The notes: generated from the sequence alone by a model not told the origin. Counted from the first letter of the stretch, positions 1-9,730 are shown. The stretch is 64,000 nt of DNA from Rhizobium sp. LC145 (GCF_001005825.1 NZ_LBHV01000003.1:62001-126000), one strand, 5' to 3'. A program made the numbers and translations.

Positions 1-1
1 G

Positions 2-448
2 CTTCTGGAGCCGGTCGCGCTGGAAAAGGCGGCACCCTATCTGCCGGATGGCTTTCTCGCTGGCATGCGCAGCCACCTGGAAGAGGCGATCGCCAATGCC
101 GGAGAGCTGGCCGGCCCCGATCTCGACCGGCTGGAGCAGGAGCTGCACGTCACGCTTCTCGGCTATTGCGGCAATCGCACGCTGATGCAGGCGGTCAGCC
201 TGCCGCAGGCGCTTCTGGTGGCTCACAGCTTCCTCTATCGCTGGATGCCGCGGCTGTTCGGCGCCGAGCCCTTCCTGCCGGAGCACATGGAGGTCGTGGA
301 GCGGCTGGAGGCGGGACGGGTGGCGGAAGCCGCCCAATCGTTGAAGCGGCATCTGCAGGTCTCGCGTGAACGCGCCATCGACCGGATCGGTCGGGTGACG
401 CGGGAAATGCAGCCTGACGATTTGCCCTATCTCGAAAAACTCGACTGA
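2..448 (+). CDS. GntR-family regulator, FCD domain (5' truncated by window edge)
   Basis: The frame is open from base 2, so the start and the N-terminal winged-helix domain lie outside the window. The visible 148 residues form the all-helical ligand-binding FCD domain of FadR/GntR-type repressors. Spaced acidic and histidine residues (DLDRLEQELH, then PEH, then KRHLQ) match the metal and effector-binding pattern of that domain. The effector cannot be predicted. The gene is on the same strand as rbfA but separated by 158 bases and a hairpin, so it is probably not in the rbfA operon. Its place is unusual because infB is normally found upstream of rbfA. Confidence 0.8.
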   Translation, partial: LLEPVALEKAAPYLPDGFLAGMRSHLEEAIANAGELAGPDLDRLEQELHVTLLGYCGNRTLMQAVSLPQALLVAHSFLYRWMPRLFGAEPFLPEHMEVVERLEAGRVAEAAQSLKRHLQVSRERAIDRIGRVTREMQPDDLPYLEKLD

Positions 449-486
449 CGGACCATATTGCCCGGTATGGGGATCGTGTGGAGATA

Positions 487-505
487 AAGGCGCGTCGCGC
501 GCCTT
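487..505 (+). terminator. Hairpin after the GntR gene, candidate terminator
   Basis: An 8-bp perfect stem AAGGCGCG/CGCGCCTT closes a 3-base loop 38 bases after the GntR stop codon. It is followed by GACCTTTG, a weak T tract, so intrinsic termination is possible but not certain. Confidence 0.4.
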
Positions 506-606
506 GACCTTTGCCCGCTCCTGGGTCATTTGACCGCCTTTGCTTGACGAAGCGCCCGATCCGGGACGATCCCCGGCATCGAAGGCGCCTAAGAAGAGAA
601 ACAACA

Positions 607-1017
607 ATGGCCAAAGCAACCTCCTCGGCGCCCTCCCAGCGCATGCTTCGCGTTGGCGAACAGGTACGCGCCGCCGTCACGCAGGTTCTGCAGCGAGGCG
701 AAGTGCGAGACGAACTTCTCGAAAAGACGGTTGTCTCCGTCTCGGAAGTCCGCATGTCGCCTGATCTCAAGATTGCCACCGCCTATGTGGCGCCCCTCGG
801 GCTTCCCGACCACAAGGCCGTCATCGACGCGCTGAACCGCAATGCGAAATTCATCCGGGGGCGGATCGGCGGTCATCTCCGGCAGATGAAATATATGCCG
901 GAAATCCGGTTTCGCGACGATACCAGCTTCGACAATTACAGGAAGATCGATGAACTTCTGCGATCCCCTGAAGTGAGCCGCGATCTCGGCGAAAAATCCG
1001 CTGAAGACGAAGAATAA
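607..1017 (+). CDS. rbfA: Ribosome-binding factor A
   Basis: A 136-residue KH-like protein that binds the small ribosomal subunit and assists 16S rRNA 5' end maturation and cold adaptation. The sequence [14 protein letters not shown] and the stretch [20 protein letters not shown] followed by MPEIRFRDD are the family landmarks, with an acidic C-terminus. The start at 607 was chosen over an upstream in-frame ATG at 511 because the family begins with a short basic tail before [11 protein letters not shown] and because an AAGAAGAG ribosome-binding site lies just upstream. The next gene, truB, starts 22 bases later, so the two are probably cotranscribed. Confidence 0.95.
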   Translation: MAKATSSAPSQRMLRVGEQVRAAVTQVLQRGEVRDELLEKTVVSVSEVRMSPDLKIATAYVAPLGLPDHKAVIDALNRNAKFIRGRIGGHLRQMKYMPEIRFRDDTSFDNYRKIDELLRSPEVSRDLGEKSAEDEE

Positions 1018-1038
1018 GAAGACGACAAGAAGAGAAGA

Positions 1039-1968
1039 ATGTCCAAACCAAGGAAGCCCAAGGGCCGCCCGATTTCCGGCTGGCTGATCCTCGACAAGCC
1101 GGTGGATTTCGGCTCGACCGAAGCCGTCTCCAAGATCAAATGGCTGTTCAACGCCCAGAAGGCCGGACATGCCGGCACCCTCGATCCTCTGGCCTCCGGC
1201 ATGCTGCCGATTGCGCTGGGCGACGCGACGAAAACCGTTCCCTACGTCATGGACGGTCGTAAGGTCTACGAATTCACCGTGACCTGGGGCGAGGAACGCA
1301 CGACCGACGACCTCGAAGGCGAGGTGACGGTGACATCTGAACTGCGGCCGGACGAAGAGGCGATCCGCGCCCTTCTGCCGAAGTATACCGGCACGATTTC
1401 GCAGGTGCCGCCGCAGTTCTCGGCTATCAAGATCGCCGGCGAGCGCGCCTATGATCTGGCTCGCGACGGCGAAGCGGTGGAGATCCCCTCCCGTGAGGTC
1501 GAAATCTACCGCCTGACGCTTCTCGCCGTCACGGGAGATAGCGCCCATTTCGAGGTGGAATGCGGCAAGGGCACCTATGTGCGGGCCTTGGCGCGCGATT
1601 TCGGAAGGGATCTCGGTTGCGGCGGCCATATCTCCGAGCTGCGCCGTACCTTCGTCGCTCCCTTTGCGGAAGAGAGGATGGTGCCGCTTTCCGAACTGAC
1701 GGCGCTGGAAGAGATCGAAGACCGGGAGGAGCGCCTGGCCGCCCTCGACGCTTTCCTGATCGACACGGCCGAGGCGCTTTCCAATCTGCCGCATCTCAAG
1801 GTGACGGACGACCAGGCCTACCGGCTGAGGATGGGCAATCCGATTATTCTGCTCGGCCGCGATGCGCCGCTCGCCGAAGCGGAGGCCTATGCCACCGCCC
1901 GAGGAAAGCTGGTCGCCATCGGCGAGATCGGCCAGGGAGAGTTCCGGCCGAAGCGGGTTTTCGGCTGA
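1039..1968 (+). CDS. truB: tRNA pseudouridine(55) synthase TruB
   Basis: Makes pseudouridine 55 in the T loop of tRNAs. The catalytic motif [12 protein letters not shown] contains the nucleophilic Asp49. The KxYEFTV region, the [15 protein letters not shown] motif and a C-terminal PUA-like segment are present, and 309 residues is normal for the alphaproteobacterial protein. It follows rbfA by 22 bases with an AAGAAGAGA ribosome-binding site, as in the conserved rbfA-truB-rpsO-pnp arrangement. Nothing unusual was seen in the reading frame. Confidence 0.97.
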   Translation: MSKPRKPKGRPISGWLILDKPVDFGSTEAVSKIKWLFNAQKAGHAGTLDPLASGMLPIALGDATKTVPYVMDGRKVYEFTVTWGEERTTDDLEGEVTVTSELRPDEEAIRALLPKYTGTISQVPPQFSAIKIAGERAYDLARDGEAVEIPSREVEIYRLTLLAVTGDSAHFEVECGKGTYVRALARDFGRDLGCGGHISELRRTFVAPFAEERMVPLSELTALEEIEDREERLAALDAFLIDTAEALSNLPHLKVTDDQAYRLRMGNPIILLGRDAPLAEAEAYATARGKLVAIGEIGQGEFRPKRVFG

Positions 1969-2018
1969 TCGGTGCCCGGAATATCGCCTCTTCCCATTGC
2001 ATGCTGAATGGTTTATAG

Positions 2019-2057
2019 GCAGCGCCAGTAAAAGGGCTGCCTTCAGGCGCTGCTTTT
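2019..2057 (+). terminator. Weak hairpin between truB and rpsO
   Basis: GCAGCGCC (2019-2026) pairs with GGCGCTGC (2046-2053) across a 19-base loop and is followed by TTTT. It could partially terminate or process the rbfA-truB message ahead of rpsO. The long loop makes this only a candidate. Confidence 0.35.
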
Positions 2058-2132
2058 GCATTCACGGCCAAGGCTGGACGACATCCCGGCCTTTTGGCGA
2101 CCCATAATCCTCATGAAAGAAAGGATAGTCCG

Positions 2133-2402
2133 ATGTCGATCACTGTCGAGCGCAAGGCTGAGCTTATCAAGGAATACGCAACCGTAGAAGGCGACACCGG
2201 TTCTCCGGAAGTTCAGGTCGCGATTCTGACGGAGCGGATCAACAATCTCACCGAGCACTTCAAGGACCACAAGAAGGACAATCACTCCCGTCGTGGCCTG
2301 CTGAAGCTCGTTTCCAGCCGTCGCTCGCTTCTTGATTACCTCAAGAAGAAGGACGAAGGCCGTTACACCAAGCTGATCGCCAGCCTGGGTATCCGCCGCT
2401 AA
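2133..2402 (+). CDS. rpsO: 30S ribosomal protein S15
   Basis: An 89-residue protein of standard length that binds 16S rRNA and helps form the platform of the small subunit. The conserved segments [20 protein letters not shown], [12 protein letters not shown] and [11 protein letters not shown] are all present. The start at 2133 follows a GAAAGGAT ribosome-binding site and gives the usual MSITVERK terminus. An upstream in-frame ATG would add 13 non-conserved residues. Its pairing with pnp downstream is the usual bacterial arrangement, in which both genes can be controlled through the intervening RNA. Confidence 0.97.
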   Translation: MSITVERKAELIKEYATVEGDTGSPEVQVAILTERINNLTEHFKDHKKDNHSRRGLLKLVSSRRSLLDYLKKKDEGRYTKLIASLGIRR

Positions 2403-2728
2403 GATTTCTCCGGCGGGCGCCGTCCCCGGCGCCCGCCGGACTGCTTTTCGGGCCTGCCCGATGAAATGTTTTCGACCACACCGCCTTTATAGGTGTGGTC
2501 AACGCCGGCAGACCCGGATGGGCCGGATCTGTCAACCAACCGCTGGCCTGTCATGGGGCAGGATTGCCGGATGCTTTGGCTGTAGCCTCAAGGGCACTGG
2601 CCCGATCTTGCAAGATCGCAACGCAAAGCCTCCCGTTGTCTTGCCCATGATATGTCACACTGATTGCGGTCGACCATGCGCTGCGTCCTTTCGGCGAAGA
2701 CGTGTGCTCCCGCATTGAAGGACAAGAC
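2403..2728 (+). promoter_or_regulatory. rpsO-pnp intergenic leader with three dyads
   Basis: A 326-base stretch without a gene. It holds a 13-bp perfect hairpin just after rpsO (2409-2440, 6-base loop), a second 9-bp hairpin GACCACACC/GGTGTGGTC (2474-2500, 9-base loop), and a 16-bp perfect palindrome CGATCTTGCAAGATCG (2603-2618). In enterobacteria the equivalent leader is cut by RNase III and degraded by PNPase as autoregulation. By analogy this region probably controls pnp, but that is inference. Confidence 0.5.
2409..2446 (+). terminator. Strong GC hairpin after rpsO
   Basis: The 13-base arm 2409-2421 pairs perfectly with 2428-2440 over loop GTCCCC and is followed by CTGCTTTT. It lies 7 bases after the rpsO stop codon, so it could terminate rpsO transcripts or be a processing site in an rpsO-pnp message. 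Confidence 0.6.
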
Positions 2729-4876
2729 ATGTTCAATACGCATTCTGTCGAAATCGAATGGGCAGGCCGCCCGCTGAAGCTGGAAACGGGCAAGATCGCC
2801 CGCCAGGCTGACGGCGCGGTGCTGGCCACCTACGGCGAGACCGTCGTGCTCGCTACCGTCGTTTCCGCCAAGGCTCCGAAGCCCGGCCAGGACTTCTTCC
2901 CCTTGACGGTCAACTATCAGGAAAAGACCTACGCGGCCGGCAAGATCCCGGGCGGCTACTTCAAGCGCGAGGGCCGTCCGTCGGAAAACGAAACCCTCGT
3001 TTCCCGTCTGATCGACCGTCCGATCCGCCCGCTCTTCCCGGAAGGCTACAAGAACGACACGCAGGTTGTCGTCACCGTCGTCCAGCATGACCTTGAAAAC
3101 AATCCGGACGTTCTGGCAATGGTTGCGACCTCTGCAGCGCTGACGCTCTCCGGCGTTCCGTTCATGGGCCCCGTCGGCGGCGCCCGCGTCGGCTACATCA
3201 ACGGCGAATACGTGCTCAACCCGCATCTCGACGAGATGGACGAGTCGAGCCTCGACCTCGTCGTGGCCGGTACGGGTGATGCGGTTCTGATGGTCGAGTC
3301 GGAAGCCAAGGAACTCAACGAAGAAGTCATGCTCGGCGCCGTCATGTTCGGCCACCGTGGTTTCCAGCCGGTCATCGATGCGATCATCAAGCTCGCCGAA
3401 GTCGCCGCCAAGGAGCCCCGCGACTTTCGGCCGGAAGACTATTCCGCCCTTGAAGCCGAAATGCTCCAGCACTTCGAAGCCGAGCTTCGCGAAGCCTACA
3501 AGATCACCCAGAAGGCCGATCGCTACGCTGCCGTCGATGCCGTCAAGGCAAAGGTCAAGGCGCATTTCTTCCCGGAGGAAGGCGAAGCGAAGTACACTGC
3601 CGAGGAAGTCGGCGCCATCTTCAAGCATCTGCAGGCGAAGATCGTTCGCTGGAACATTCTCGATACCAAGAGCCGCATCGACGGCCGTGATCTCGAGACC
3701 GTCCGTCCGATCGTCTCGGAAGTCGGCCTCCTGCCGCGCACCCACGGTTCTGCCCTCTTCACCCGCGGCGAGACCCAGGCGATCGTTGTCGCCACGCTTG
3801 GCACCGGCGAAGACGAGCAGTACGTCGACAGCCTGACGGGCATGTACAAGGAGCGCTTCCTGCTCCACTACAACTTCCCTCCCTATTCGGTTGGTGAAAC
3901 CGGCCGCATGGGTTCGCCGGGCCGCCGCGAAATCGGTCACGGCAAGCTCGCATGGCGCGCTATCCGCCCGATGCTGCCGACCGCCGAGCAGTTCCCCTAT
4001 ACGCTGCGTGTCGTTTCGGAAATCACCGAGTCCAACGGCTCGTCTTCGATGGCGACCGTCTGCGGCACCTCGCTCGCACTGATGGACGCCGGCGTTCCGC
4101 TGGCCAAGCCGGTTGCCGGCATCGCCATGGGCCTCATCCTCGAAGGTGAGCGTTTCGCCGTTCTCTCCGACATCCTCGGCGACGAAGACCACCTCGGCGA
4201 CATGGACTTCAAGGTAGCGGGTACTGCCGACGGCATCACCTCGCTGCAGATGGACATCAAGATCGCCGGTATCACCGAAGAGATCATGAAGGTCGCACTC
4301 AGCCAGGCACAGGGTGGCCGCAAGCACATCCTCGGTGAGATGGCCAACGCTCTTTCCGAAAGCCGCGGCCAGCTCGGCGAATTTGCACCGCGTATCGAAG
4401 TGATGAACATCCCGGTCGATAAGATCCGCGAAGTCATCGGTTCGGGCGGCAAGGTCATCCGCGAGATCGTCGAGAAGACCGGCGCCAAGATCAACATCGA
4501 AGACGACGGCACCGTCAAGATCGCCTCCTCTTCCGCCAAGGAGATCGAAGCGGCCCGCAAGTGGATCCACTCCATCGTCGCCGAGCCGGAAGTCGGTCAG
4601 ATCTATGAAGGTACGGTCGTCAAGACCGCCGATTTCGGCGCCTTCGTGAACTTCTTCGGCGCCCGCGACGGCCTCGTCCACATCTCTCAGCTCGCCTCCG
4701 AGCGCGTTGCCAAGACCACCGATGTGGTCAAGGAAGGCGACAAGGTCTGGGTCAAGCTGATGGGCTTCGACGAGCGCGGCAAGGTCCGTCTGTCCATGAA
4801 GGTCGTAGACCAGGCCACCGGCCAGGAAATCGCCCAGGAGAAGAAGAAGGCTGACGACGGCGAAGCCGCCGAGTAA
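2729..4876 (+). CDS. pnp: Polyribonucleotide nucleotidyltransferase (PNPase)
   Basis: A 3'-5' phosphorolytic exoribonuclease of the RNA degradosome. The 715-residue product has two RNase PH domains, the first from about residue 10 and the second from about residue 320 with FTRGETQA and the [10 protein letters not shown] region. It ends with a KH domain around residue 555 ([15 protein letters not shown]) and an S1 domain ([15 protein letters not shown]) with a charged tail. The start at 2729 gives [11 protein letters not shown], the usual rhizobial terminus, behind a GAAGGACA ribosome-binding site. An earlier frame start at 2702 adds nine unconserved residues. Confidence 0.97.
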   Translation: MFNTHSVEIEWAGRPLKLETGKIARQADGAVLATYGETVVLATVVSAKAPKPGQDFFPLTVNYQEKTYAAGKIPGGYFKREGRPSENETLVSRLIDRPIRPLFPEGYKNDTQVVVTVVQHDLENNPDVLAMVATSAALTLSGVPFMGPVGGARVGYINGEYVLNPHLDEMDESSLDLVVAGTGDAVLMVESEAKELNEEVMLGAVMFGHRGFQPVIDAIIKLAEVAAKEPRDFRPEDYSALEAEMLQHFEAELREAYKITQKADRYAAVDAVKAKVKAHFFPEEGEAKYTAEEVGAIFKHLQAKIVRWNILDTKSRIDGRDLETVRPIVSEVGLLPRTHGSALFTRGETQAIVVATLGTGEDEQYVDSLTGMYKERFLLHYNFPPYSVGETGRMGSPGRREIGHGKLAWRAIRPMLPTAEQFPYTLRVVSEITESNGSSSMATVCGTSLALMDAGVPLAKPVAGIAMGLILEGERFAVLSDILGDEDHLGDMDFKVAGTADGITSLQMDIKIAGITEEIMKVALSQAQGGRKHILGEMANALSESRGQLGEFAPRIEVMNIPVDKIREVIGSGGKVIREIVEKTGAKINIEDDGTVKIASSSAKEIEAARKWIHSIVAEPEVGQIYEGTVVKTADFGAFVNFFGARDGLVHISQLASERVAKTTDVVKEGDKVWVKLMGFDERGKVRLSMKVVDQATGQEIAQEKKKADDGEAAE

Positions 4877-4902
4877 GCCTGCCTCTTCACGACAAGAATA
4901 GG

Positions 4903-4930
4903 GGCGCGGAAGTTATTTCCGCGCCTTTTC
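4903..4930 (+). terminator. Intrinsic terminator after pnp
   Basis: A 9-bp perfect stem GGCGCGGAA/TTCCGCGCC with a 5-base loop is followed directly by TTTTC, 26 bases after the pnp stop. This is a textbook rho-independent terminator closing the rbfA-pnp run. Confidence 0.85.
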
Positions 4931-4961
4931 CATATCAGGAAGCTTAACCCATCGAGACCCC

Positions 4962-5969
4962 ATGAGCCGAGACGCCCTCAAGACCCTGTTCCATCCCTTC
5001 GCCACGGAAGTGGTCCCGATGCCCGGAGAGGGCGAGCGTGTGATCTTTCTCGGCGCGGAAGGTGGTCATCCCTTTCCGGAGGGCTTTGCCGCTGAGGTGA
5101 CTGCCGTTCAGCCGTTCCGACCGCTGTTCCGCGGCCTGCGCGAAGGCGCGTTCCCTGAGGCTGAGGGCGACGGCTATGATGTTGGGCTGGTCCTCTGCGG
5201 CAAACATCGCGGCGAGAACGAGAACCGCGTTGCGGAAGCGCTGGAACGCGTCAGAGCAGGCGGTATGATTGTGATCGCCGGGGGCAAGGAAGATGGCATC
5301 CAGCCGCTGAGGAATACGCTTCTGAAGCTCGGTATCGAACTCGATTACACGCCGAAGTACCACGGTGTCGCGATCTGGTTCGCACGGCCGGAGAATGTCG
5401 AGGCGGCCGTCACGGCTTTGAAGAAATCATCGGACGTGATCGAGGCCCGCTACGAGGCTGCACCCGGCATGTTCTCGCATGATCGCGTCGATGCCGGCTC
5501 CGAACTGCTCGCAGGCCGCCTGCCGACGGATTTCGACGGCAATGCCGCCGATTTCGGCGCCGGTTGGGGCTATCTCTCGGTCATGCTGGCGGAGAAATCT
5601 CCGCGAGTGAACCGCATCGATCTCTATGAAGCGGATCATCGGGCGCTGGAGTTCGCGAAGAAGAATCTCGCCCGCAACTGCCCGGATCTGCATGCGCGTT
5701 TCTTCTGGCACGACCTGGGCGGCGAGCCGGTAAGGGAAAAATATGACCTTATCGTCATGAATCCTCCCTTTCACGAGGCGCAAGCCGCCGATCCGGAACT
5801 TGGCAGAGCGATGATCCGCGCTGCCGCTTCCGCTCTCAGGGGCGGGGGGCGTCTATTGCTGGTGGCCAATCGGGGCCTTCCTTACGAGCCGGTGCTTGCG
5901 AGCGAATTCCGCGAGCATGGAGAAACCTGCCGCAATGCCCGCTTCAAGGTATTGTGGGCGAAGCGCTGA
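4962..5969 (+). CDS. Class I SAM-dependent methyltransferase, RsmC-like
   Basis: A 335-residue protein with the two-lobe layout of RsmC/RlmG rRNA guanine-N2 methyltransferases. A degenerate N-terminal lobe is followed by a C-terminal MTS domain. SAM-binding motif I is DFGAGWGYLS (residues 197-206), and the catalytic signature NPPFH is at 267-271, which is typical of amino-group methyltransferases acting on RNA bases. The most likely activity is 16S rRNA m2G1207 formation, but the exact nucleotide is inferred. It is preceded by the pnp terminator and so probably has its own promoter. It converges with the small gene at 5983 with a gap of 13 bases. Confidence 0.85.
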   Translation: MSRDALKTLFHPFATEVVPMPGEGERVIFLGAEGGHPFPEGFAAEVTAVQPFRPLFRGLREGAFPEAEGDGYDVGLVLCGKHRGENENRVAEALERVRAGGMIVIAGGKEDGIQPLRNTLLKLGIELDYTPKYHGVAIWFARPENVEAAVTALKKSSDVIEARYEAAPGMFSHDRVDAGSELLAGRLPTDFDGNAADFGAGWGYLSVMLAEKSPRVNRIDLYEADHRALEFAKKNLARNCPDLHARFFWHDLGGEPVREKYDLIVMNPPFHEAQAADPELGRAMIRAAASALRGGGRLLLVANRGLPYEPVLASEFREHGETCRNARFKVLWAKR

Positions 5970-5982
5970 GGCTGAGATAGCT

Positions 5983-6225
5983 CTACTGCGGCGTGGAAGG
6001 ATCGAATGTCGGAAGCTGGAAGTCCTCGCAGGGCCGTATCTCTTCGACGCCGGGAATCTGCTGCAATCGCTCGAGCGTTGCCTGATCGGCGCAGCCGAAG
6101 ATCGCGCCGATCTCCGATACGACTTGCCTGACCTCGAAGCCGCGGGCGCTTGCCGCCTCGGCGATCGAGTTCGTCTGCGTGAGATGCGTCTCGTCGACGA
6201 CGATGGAATAGTACAAGCTTTTCAT
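5983..6225 (-). CDS. Small I9-like protein beside the subtilisin-like protease
   Basis: An 80-residue protein starting at 6225 behind GGAAAG. A longer frame from the ATG at 6336, abutting the protease stop codon, would add 37 residues and cannot be excluded. The order of likely elements is strand YYSIVV, helix, strand FEVRQVV, strand EIGAIFGCA, helix ATLERLQQ, then IPGVEEIRP. This is the beta-alpha-beta-beta-alpha-beta order of subtilisin propeptides and I9 inhibitors, and IPGVEEI resembles the propeptide end. There is no signal peptide. Its position directly downstream of the S8 protease suggests a separate inhibitor or folding chaperone. That role is inferred from pattern only. Confidence 0.55.
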   Translation of the reverse strand: MKSLYYSIVVDETHLTQTNSIAEAASARGFEVRQVVSEIGAIFGCADQATLERLQQIPGVEEIRPCEDFQLPTFDPSTPQ

Positions 6226-6336
6226 GGCGATAGGCTTTCCGCCCCGTATCGGGTGATCAGGATGCCCGAATTTCATGCGACGAGGCGTGAAACCACGCTC
6301 GCCTCCATGCCAATATAGCCCCTCTGCGGTAGGCAT

Positions 6337-7548
6337 TCAAACTTGTCGTTGGCCGCCCCGTGTCTTCGGCGCCTGCACGAGGCCAGAACCGACGTCGCGG
6401 CTTTCCAGGGCCAGAGCTTTTGCATTCTGCTGCAGGGCCGACCAGAGCGCACTGCCGCGCAGCGACGGGTCCGATTGCGCCCAGAGCGCCGCCACGCCGG
6501 CAACATGCGGGCAGGCCATGCTGGTGCCCATCAGGGTCCGGTATTTCTGCGGAAGGGGAACGCTCGAGAAGATGCCGACGCCGGGAGCTGCGATATCGAC
6601 CTCGCCGCCCTCGGGATTGACGCCGCCGGAGGAAAACGATGCCACGTCGAGAGCTCCGTCGACCGCTCCGACTGCGAGGATGCTTGGCGCATTGGCCGGG
6701 CTTGCGACCGGGGCGATGAAGCCCAGGCTACGGTTGCTTTCGTTGCCGGCAGCCGCGACGATGAGGCTGCCATTTCTGAGCGCGAGCTTTCCGATCCGCT
6801 CGTAGAGAAGACTGTGGCGTTCACCTGGCCTCACCGGGCCGCCGACAGACATCGAGATGACTTCGCACTTCTGGCCGATCGCCCAGTTCATTCCGTTGAT
6901 GATATCGCCTTCGGTCCCGAAACCTCGATTGTTGAGGATCTTGCCGACGAAGAGGCTCGCATCGGGCGCCACACCGTAGCGGGGAACGCCTGGATCGACC
7001 GCCTTGCCTGCCGCTGTTCCGGCGCAATGGGTGCCGTGGCCCTGCTGATCGTTTACCGTTTCGCCGGCGACGAAGCTCTGCGTGACGATGGTGCGCTCCG
7101 CAAAATCGGGATGCTTCAGATCGATTCCTGTATCGAGAACGGCGATCTTGATGCCTTCCCCGGTAAGGGAGGTCTCATGTGCGCCGACAGCCGCTATGCC
7201 CCATGTCGAATCCTGACTGTCGACGTACTGCTGCTGGAGGAAGACGAAGAATTCCGGCCGGGCTTCGAGGATCGCTTCCTCGTTGACGAGCTCGATCATC
7301 CTGGATGCATGCCGCGCCGCAATTGCGCGAGGAATGAAGGCGGTCTGCAATTCGGGGAAAAACGTCACCTTGTCCGCGGAGATGGCGGCGTTTTCTTGCC
7401 CGCCGAATGTGCTGACGCTGACCTCAGATTCCGTCTGCCGCTCCATGATACGGACGCAGTCCGCTAGGTCGGCATCGTCGCGCAGCGCGACGATCATCGC
7501 TCCCGTCGCTATCGGACGCTGGTTTTCCAATACGGGACTTGTCACCAT
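6337..7548 (-). CDS. S8 family subtilisin-like serine peptidase
   Basis: A 403-residue protease with a complete triad: Asp139 in AVLDTGID, His171 in GHGTHCAG, Ser343 in GTSMACPHVAG, and oxyanion Asn269 in AAAGNES. About 110 residues precede the catalytic domain and end with RMIELVNEEAILEARPEF, which looks like a divergent I9 prodomain. No signal peptide is visible, so it may act inside the cell or use another export route. The ATG at 7548 is preferred over the GTG at 7554 because GGAG then sits 7 bases upstream. It lies downstream of the fabI terminator and upstream of the small I9-like gene, on the same strand as both. Confidence 0.9.
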   Translation of the reverse strand: MVTSPVLENQRPIATGAMIVALRDDADLADCVRIMERQTESEVSVSTFGGQENAAISADKVTFFPELQTAFIPRAIAARHASRMIELVNEEAILEARPEFFVFLQQQYVDSQDSTWGIAAVGAHETSLTGEGIKIAVLDTGIDLKHPDFAERTIVTQSFVAGETVNDQQGHGTHCAGTAAGKAVDPGVPRYGVAPDASLFVGKILNNRGFGTEGDIINGMNWAIGQKCEVISMSVGGPVRPGERHSLLYERIGKLALRNGSLIVAAAGNESNRSLGFIAPVASPANAPSILAVGAVDGALDVASFSSGGVNPEGGEVDIAAPGVGIFSSVPLPQKYRTLMGTSMACPHVAGVAALWAQSDPSLRGSALWSALQQNAKALALESRDVGSGLVQAPKTRGGQRQV

Positions 7549-7663
7549 CGCCACACTCCATTGTCACAGCGTTTCCATTTAGCGTTGAAACGCGTTGAGC
7601 CAAGGGTGGCTAAAACGGCCGAAGCCGCCAAGTGCGAGATGTTGCACTCCTGTGAACCGGGAA

Positions 7664-7679
7664 GCCCGCCGAAGCGGGC
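7664..7679 (-). terminator. Hairpin with UUCG tetraloop after fabI
   Basis: Read on the minus strand, GCCCGC TTCG GCGGGC forms a 6-bp stem with the very stable UUCG loop, 16 bases after the fabI stop codon. No long T tract follows. It is a likely transcript end or 3' stabiliser for the fab operon. Confidence 0.5.
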
Positions 7680-7695
7680 ATCTCCTCACGCCGGT

Positions 7696-8514
7696 TTATT
7701 CCGCGTCGGCGTGGCGCAGCCGCTCAAGCGTCGGCAGCGAGGTTATGTTGTAGCCCGCATCCACATAGTGGATTTCACCGGTCACGCCATTCGATAGGCC
7801 GGAGAGAAGGTAGAGCGCCGAGCCGCCGATATCCTCGATTGTCGCCGTGCGGCGCAGCGGTGCGTTCTTCTGGTTCCAGGAGTACATGGCCCGCGCATCG
7901 GAAATGCCCGCGCCCGCGAGGGTGCGGACCGGACCGGCGGAAATCGCGTTGACGCGGATATTGTTCGGACCGTAATCGGCTGCCAGATAGCGTACCGAAG
8001 ATTCGAGCGCCGCCTTGGCAACGCCCATGACGTTATAGTTCGGGATGACCCGCACCGAACCGCCATAGGTGAGGGTCAGCATCGACCCGCCATCCGTCAT
8101 CAGATCCGCGGCGCGCTTGGCGACTTCCGTGAACGAGAAGCAGGAGATCACCATGGTCCGGCTGAAGTTCGCGCGCGTGGTGTCCGCGTAGAGACCCTTC
8201 AGCTCGTTCTTGTCCGAAAAGCCGATCGCGTGCACCAGAAAATCGAGCTTGCCCCAGCGCTCCTTGATGGAAGCGAAGGTGGCATCGACGGACGCGATGT
8301 CCTCGACATCGCAGGGCAGGACGAAATCCGAGCCCAGTTCGGCGGCAAGCGGCTTCACGCGTTTGCCGAGCGCCTCGCCCTGAAAGGTGAAGGCGAGTTC
8401 TGCGCCCTGCGCGGCGACGGCCTTCGAAATGCCCCAGGCGATGGAATGATTGTTGGCGACCCCCATGATGAGGCCGCGCTTGCCCTGCATAAGTCCCGTC
8501 ATCGAGTTAACCAT
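7696..8514 (-). CDS. fabI: Enoyl-[acyl-carrier-protein] reductase (NADH) FabI
   Basis: Catalyses the last reduction of each fatty-acid elongation cycle. The 272-residue protein has the divergent SDR pattern of Fab[13 protein letters not shown] for nucleotide binding, then Tyr150 and the Tyr160-x6-Lys167 catalytic pair in NYNVMGVAK. The start at 8514 overlaps the end of fabB by 8 bases. An alternative ATG at 8502 would shorten the protein by four residues. It is the last gene of the fabA-fabB-fabI run, an arrangement linked in rhizobia to unsaturated fatty-acid synthesis. Confidence 0.95.
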   Translation of the reverse strand: MVNSMTGLMQGKRGLIMGVANNHSIAWGISKAVAAQGAELAFTFQGEALGKRVKPLAAELGSDFVLPCDVEDIASVDATFASIKERWGKLDFLVHAIGFSDKNELKGLYADTTRANFSRTMVISCFSFTEVAKRAADLMTDGGSMLTLTYGGSVRVIPNYNVMGVAKAALESSVRYLAADYGPNNIRVNAISAGPVRTLAGAGISDARAMYSWNQKNAPLRRTATIEDIGGSALYLLSGLSNGVTGEIHYVDAGYNITSLPTLERLRHADAE

Positions 8515-9730
8515 TGAAGCGCTGGAAGACGAGGGTGGCATTGGTGCCGCCGAAGCCGAAGGAGTTGGAGAGGATGGTGTCGATCTTGGCATCGTCGATG
8601 CGCTTGCGGACGATCGGGACACCGTCGAATTCCGGATCGAGGTTTTCGATATGGGCGCTTTCGCCGATGAAGCGCTCCTGCATCATCAGCAAGCCGTAGA
8701 TCGATTCCTGCACGCCCGCCGCGCCGAGCGAATGGCCGGTCAGCGACTTTGTCGATTGAATATGGGGAACCTTGGTCCCGAAAACTTGGCGGATGGCGCC
8801 GATTTCCTTGCTGTCACCCACCGGCGTCGAGGTGCCGTGCGTGTTGATGTAGTCGATCTCGCCCTTGACGGTCGAAAGCGCCTGCCGCATGCAGCGCACC
8901 GCGCCTTCGCCCGACGGAGCTACCATGTCGTAGCCGTCCGAGGTCGCGCCATAGCCGGTGATTTCGGCGTAGATCTTCGCGCCGCGTGCCTTGGCATGTT
9001 CCAGTTCCTCGAGGACGAGCACGCCCGCGCCGCCGGCGATGACGAAGCCGTCCCGATCGACGTCATAGGCGCGAGAGGCCTTTTCCGCCTGGTCGTTGTA
9101 CTTGGTGGACATGGCGCCCATGGCATCGAAGAGGTTCGACATGGTCCAGTCGAGGTCCTCGTGTCCGCCGGCGAACATCACGTCCTGCTTGCCCCATTGG
9201 ATCATTTCAGCGGCATTGCCGATGCAATGGGCCGAGGTGGAGCAGGCCGAGGAGATGGAATAATTGACGCCGTGGATCTTGAACCAGGTGGCGAGCGTGG
9301 CCGAAGCCGTCGAGGACATGGCCTTCGGCACGGCGAAGGGCCCGATCCGCTTCGGGCTGTTGTTCTTGATGGTGATGTCGGCAGCTTCGATCAGCGTGCG
9401 GGTGGAAGGCCCGCCCGAACCCATGATGATGCCGGTGCGCTCGTTCTCGCTGTAGTCCTTCTCCTCCAGGCCGGAATCGGCGATCGCCTGTTTCATGGCG
9501 ACATGGTTCCAGGCGCCGCCTTGCGACAGGAAGCGCATGGCGCGTCGATCGACCAGGTCGGTCGGATCGAGCGTCGGCCTGCCCCAGACCTGGCACTTGA
9601 AGCCGTGCTCGGCGAAATCCGGCGAGAAGGAAATGCCGGATTTCGTGTGGCGCAGGGATTCGGTGACTTCAGCGGCGTCGCTTCCGATGGAGGAAACGAT
9701 ACCGAGACCTGTAACAACTACCCGTCTCAT
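8507..9730 (-). CDS. fabB: 3-oxoacyl-[acyl-carrier-protein] synthase I FabB
   Basis: A condensing enzyme of type II fatty-acid synthesis that elongates the cis-3-decenoyl product of FabA. The Cys-His-His triad is visible as Cys163 in [10 protein letters not shown], His298 in [11 protein letters not shown] and His333 in [10 protein letters not shown], with the structural Lys328. At 407 residues it is full length and ends in the usual [13 protein letters not shown] motif. It lies 40 bases downstream of fabA and overlaps fabI by 8 bases, so the three genes should be translated from one message. Confidence 0.96.
   Translation of the reverse strand: MRRVVVTGLGIVSSIGSDAAEVTESLRHTKSGISFSPDFAEHGFKCQVWGRPTLDPTDLVDRRAMRFLSQGGAWNHVAMKQAIADSGLEEKDYSENERTGIIMGSGGPSTRTLIEAADITIKNNSPKRIGPFAVPKAMSSTASATLATWFKIHGVNYSISSACSTSAHCIGNAAEMIQWGKQDVMFAGGHEDLDWTMSNLFDAMGAMSTKYNDQAEKASRAYDVDRDGFVIAGGAGVLVLEELEHAKARGAKIYAEITGYGATSDGYDMVAPSGEGAVRCMRQALSTVKGEIDYINTHGTSTPVGDSKEIGAIRQVFGTKVPHIQSTKSLTGHSLGAAGVQESIYGLLMMQERFIGESAHIENLDPEFDGVPIVRKRIDDAKIDTILSNSFGFGGTNATLVFQRFNG

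Noticed and set aside
2588-4681. Long open frame antisense to pnp (697 codons)
   Set aside because: It is a mirror of the strongly biased pnp codons, has no ribosome-binding site, and its product is Asp/Gly/Arg-rich with no recognisable domain.
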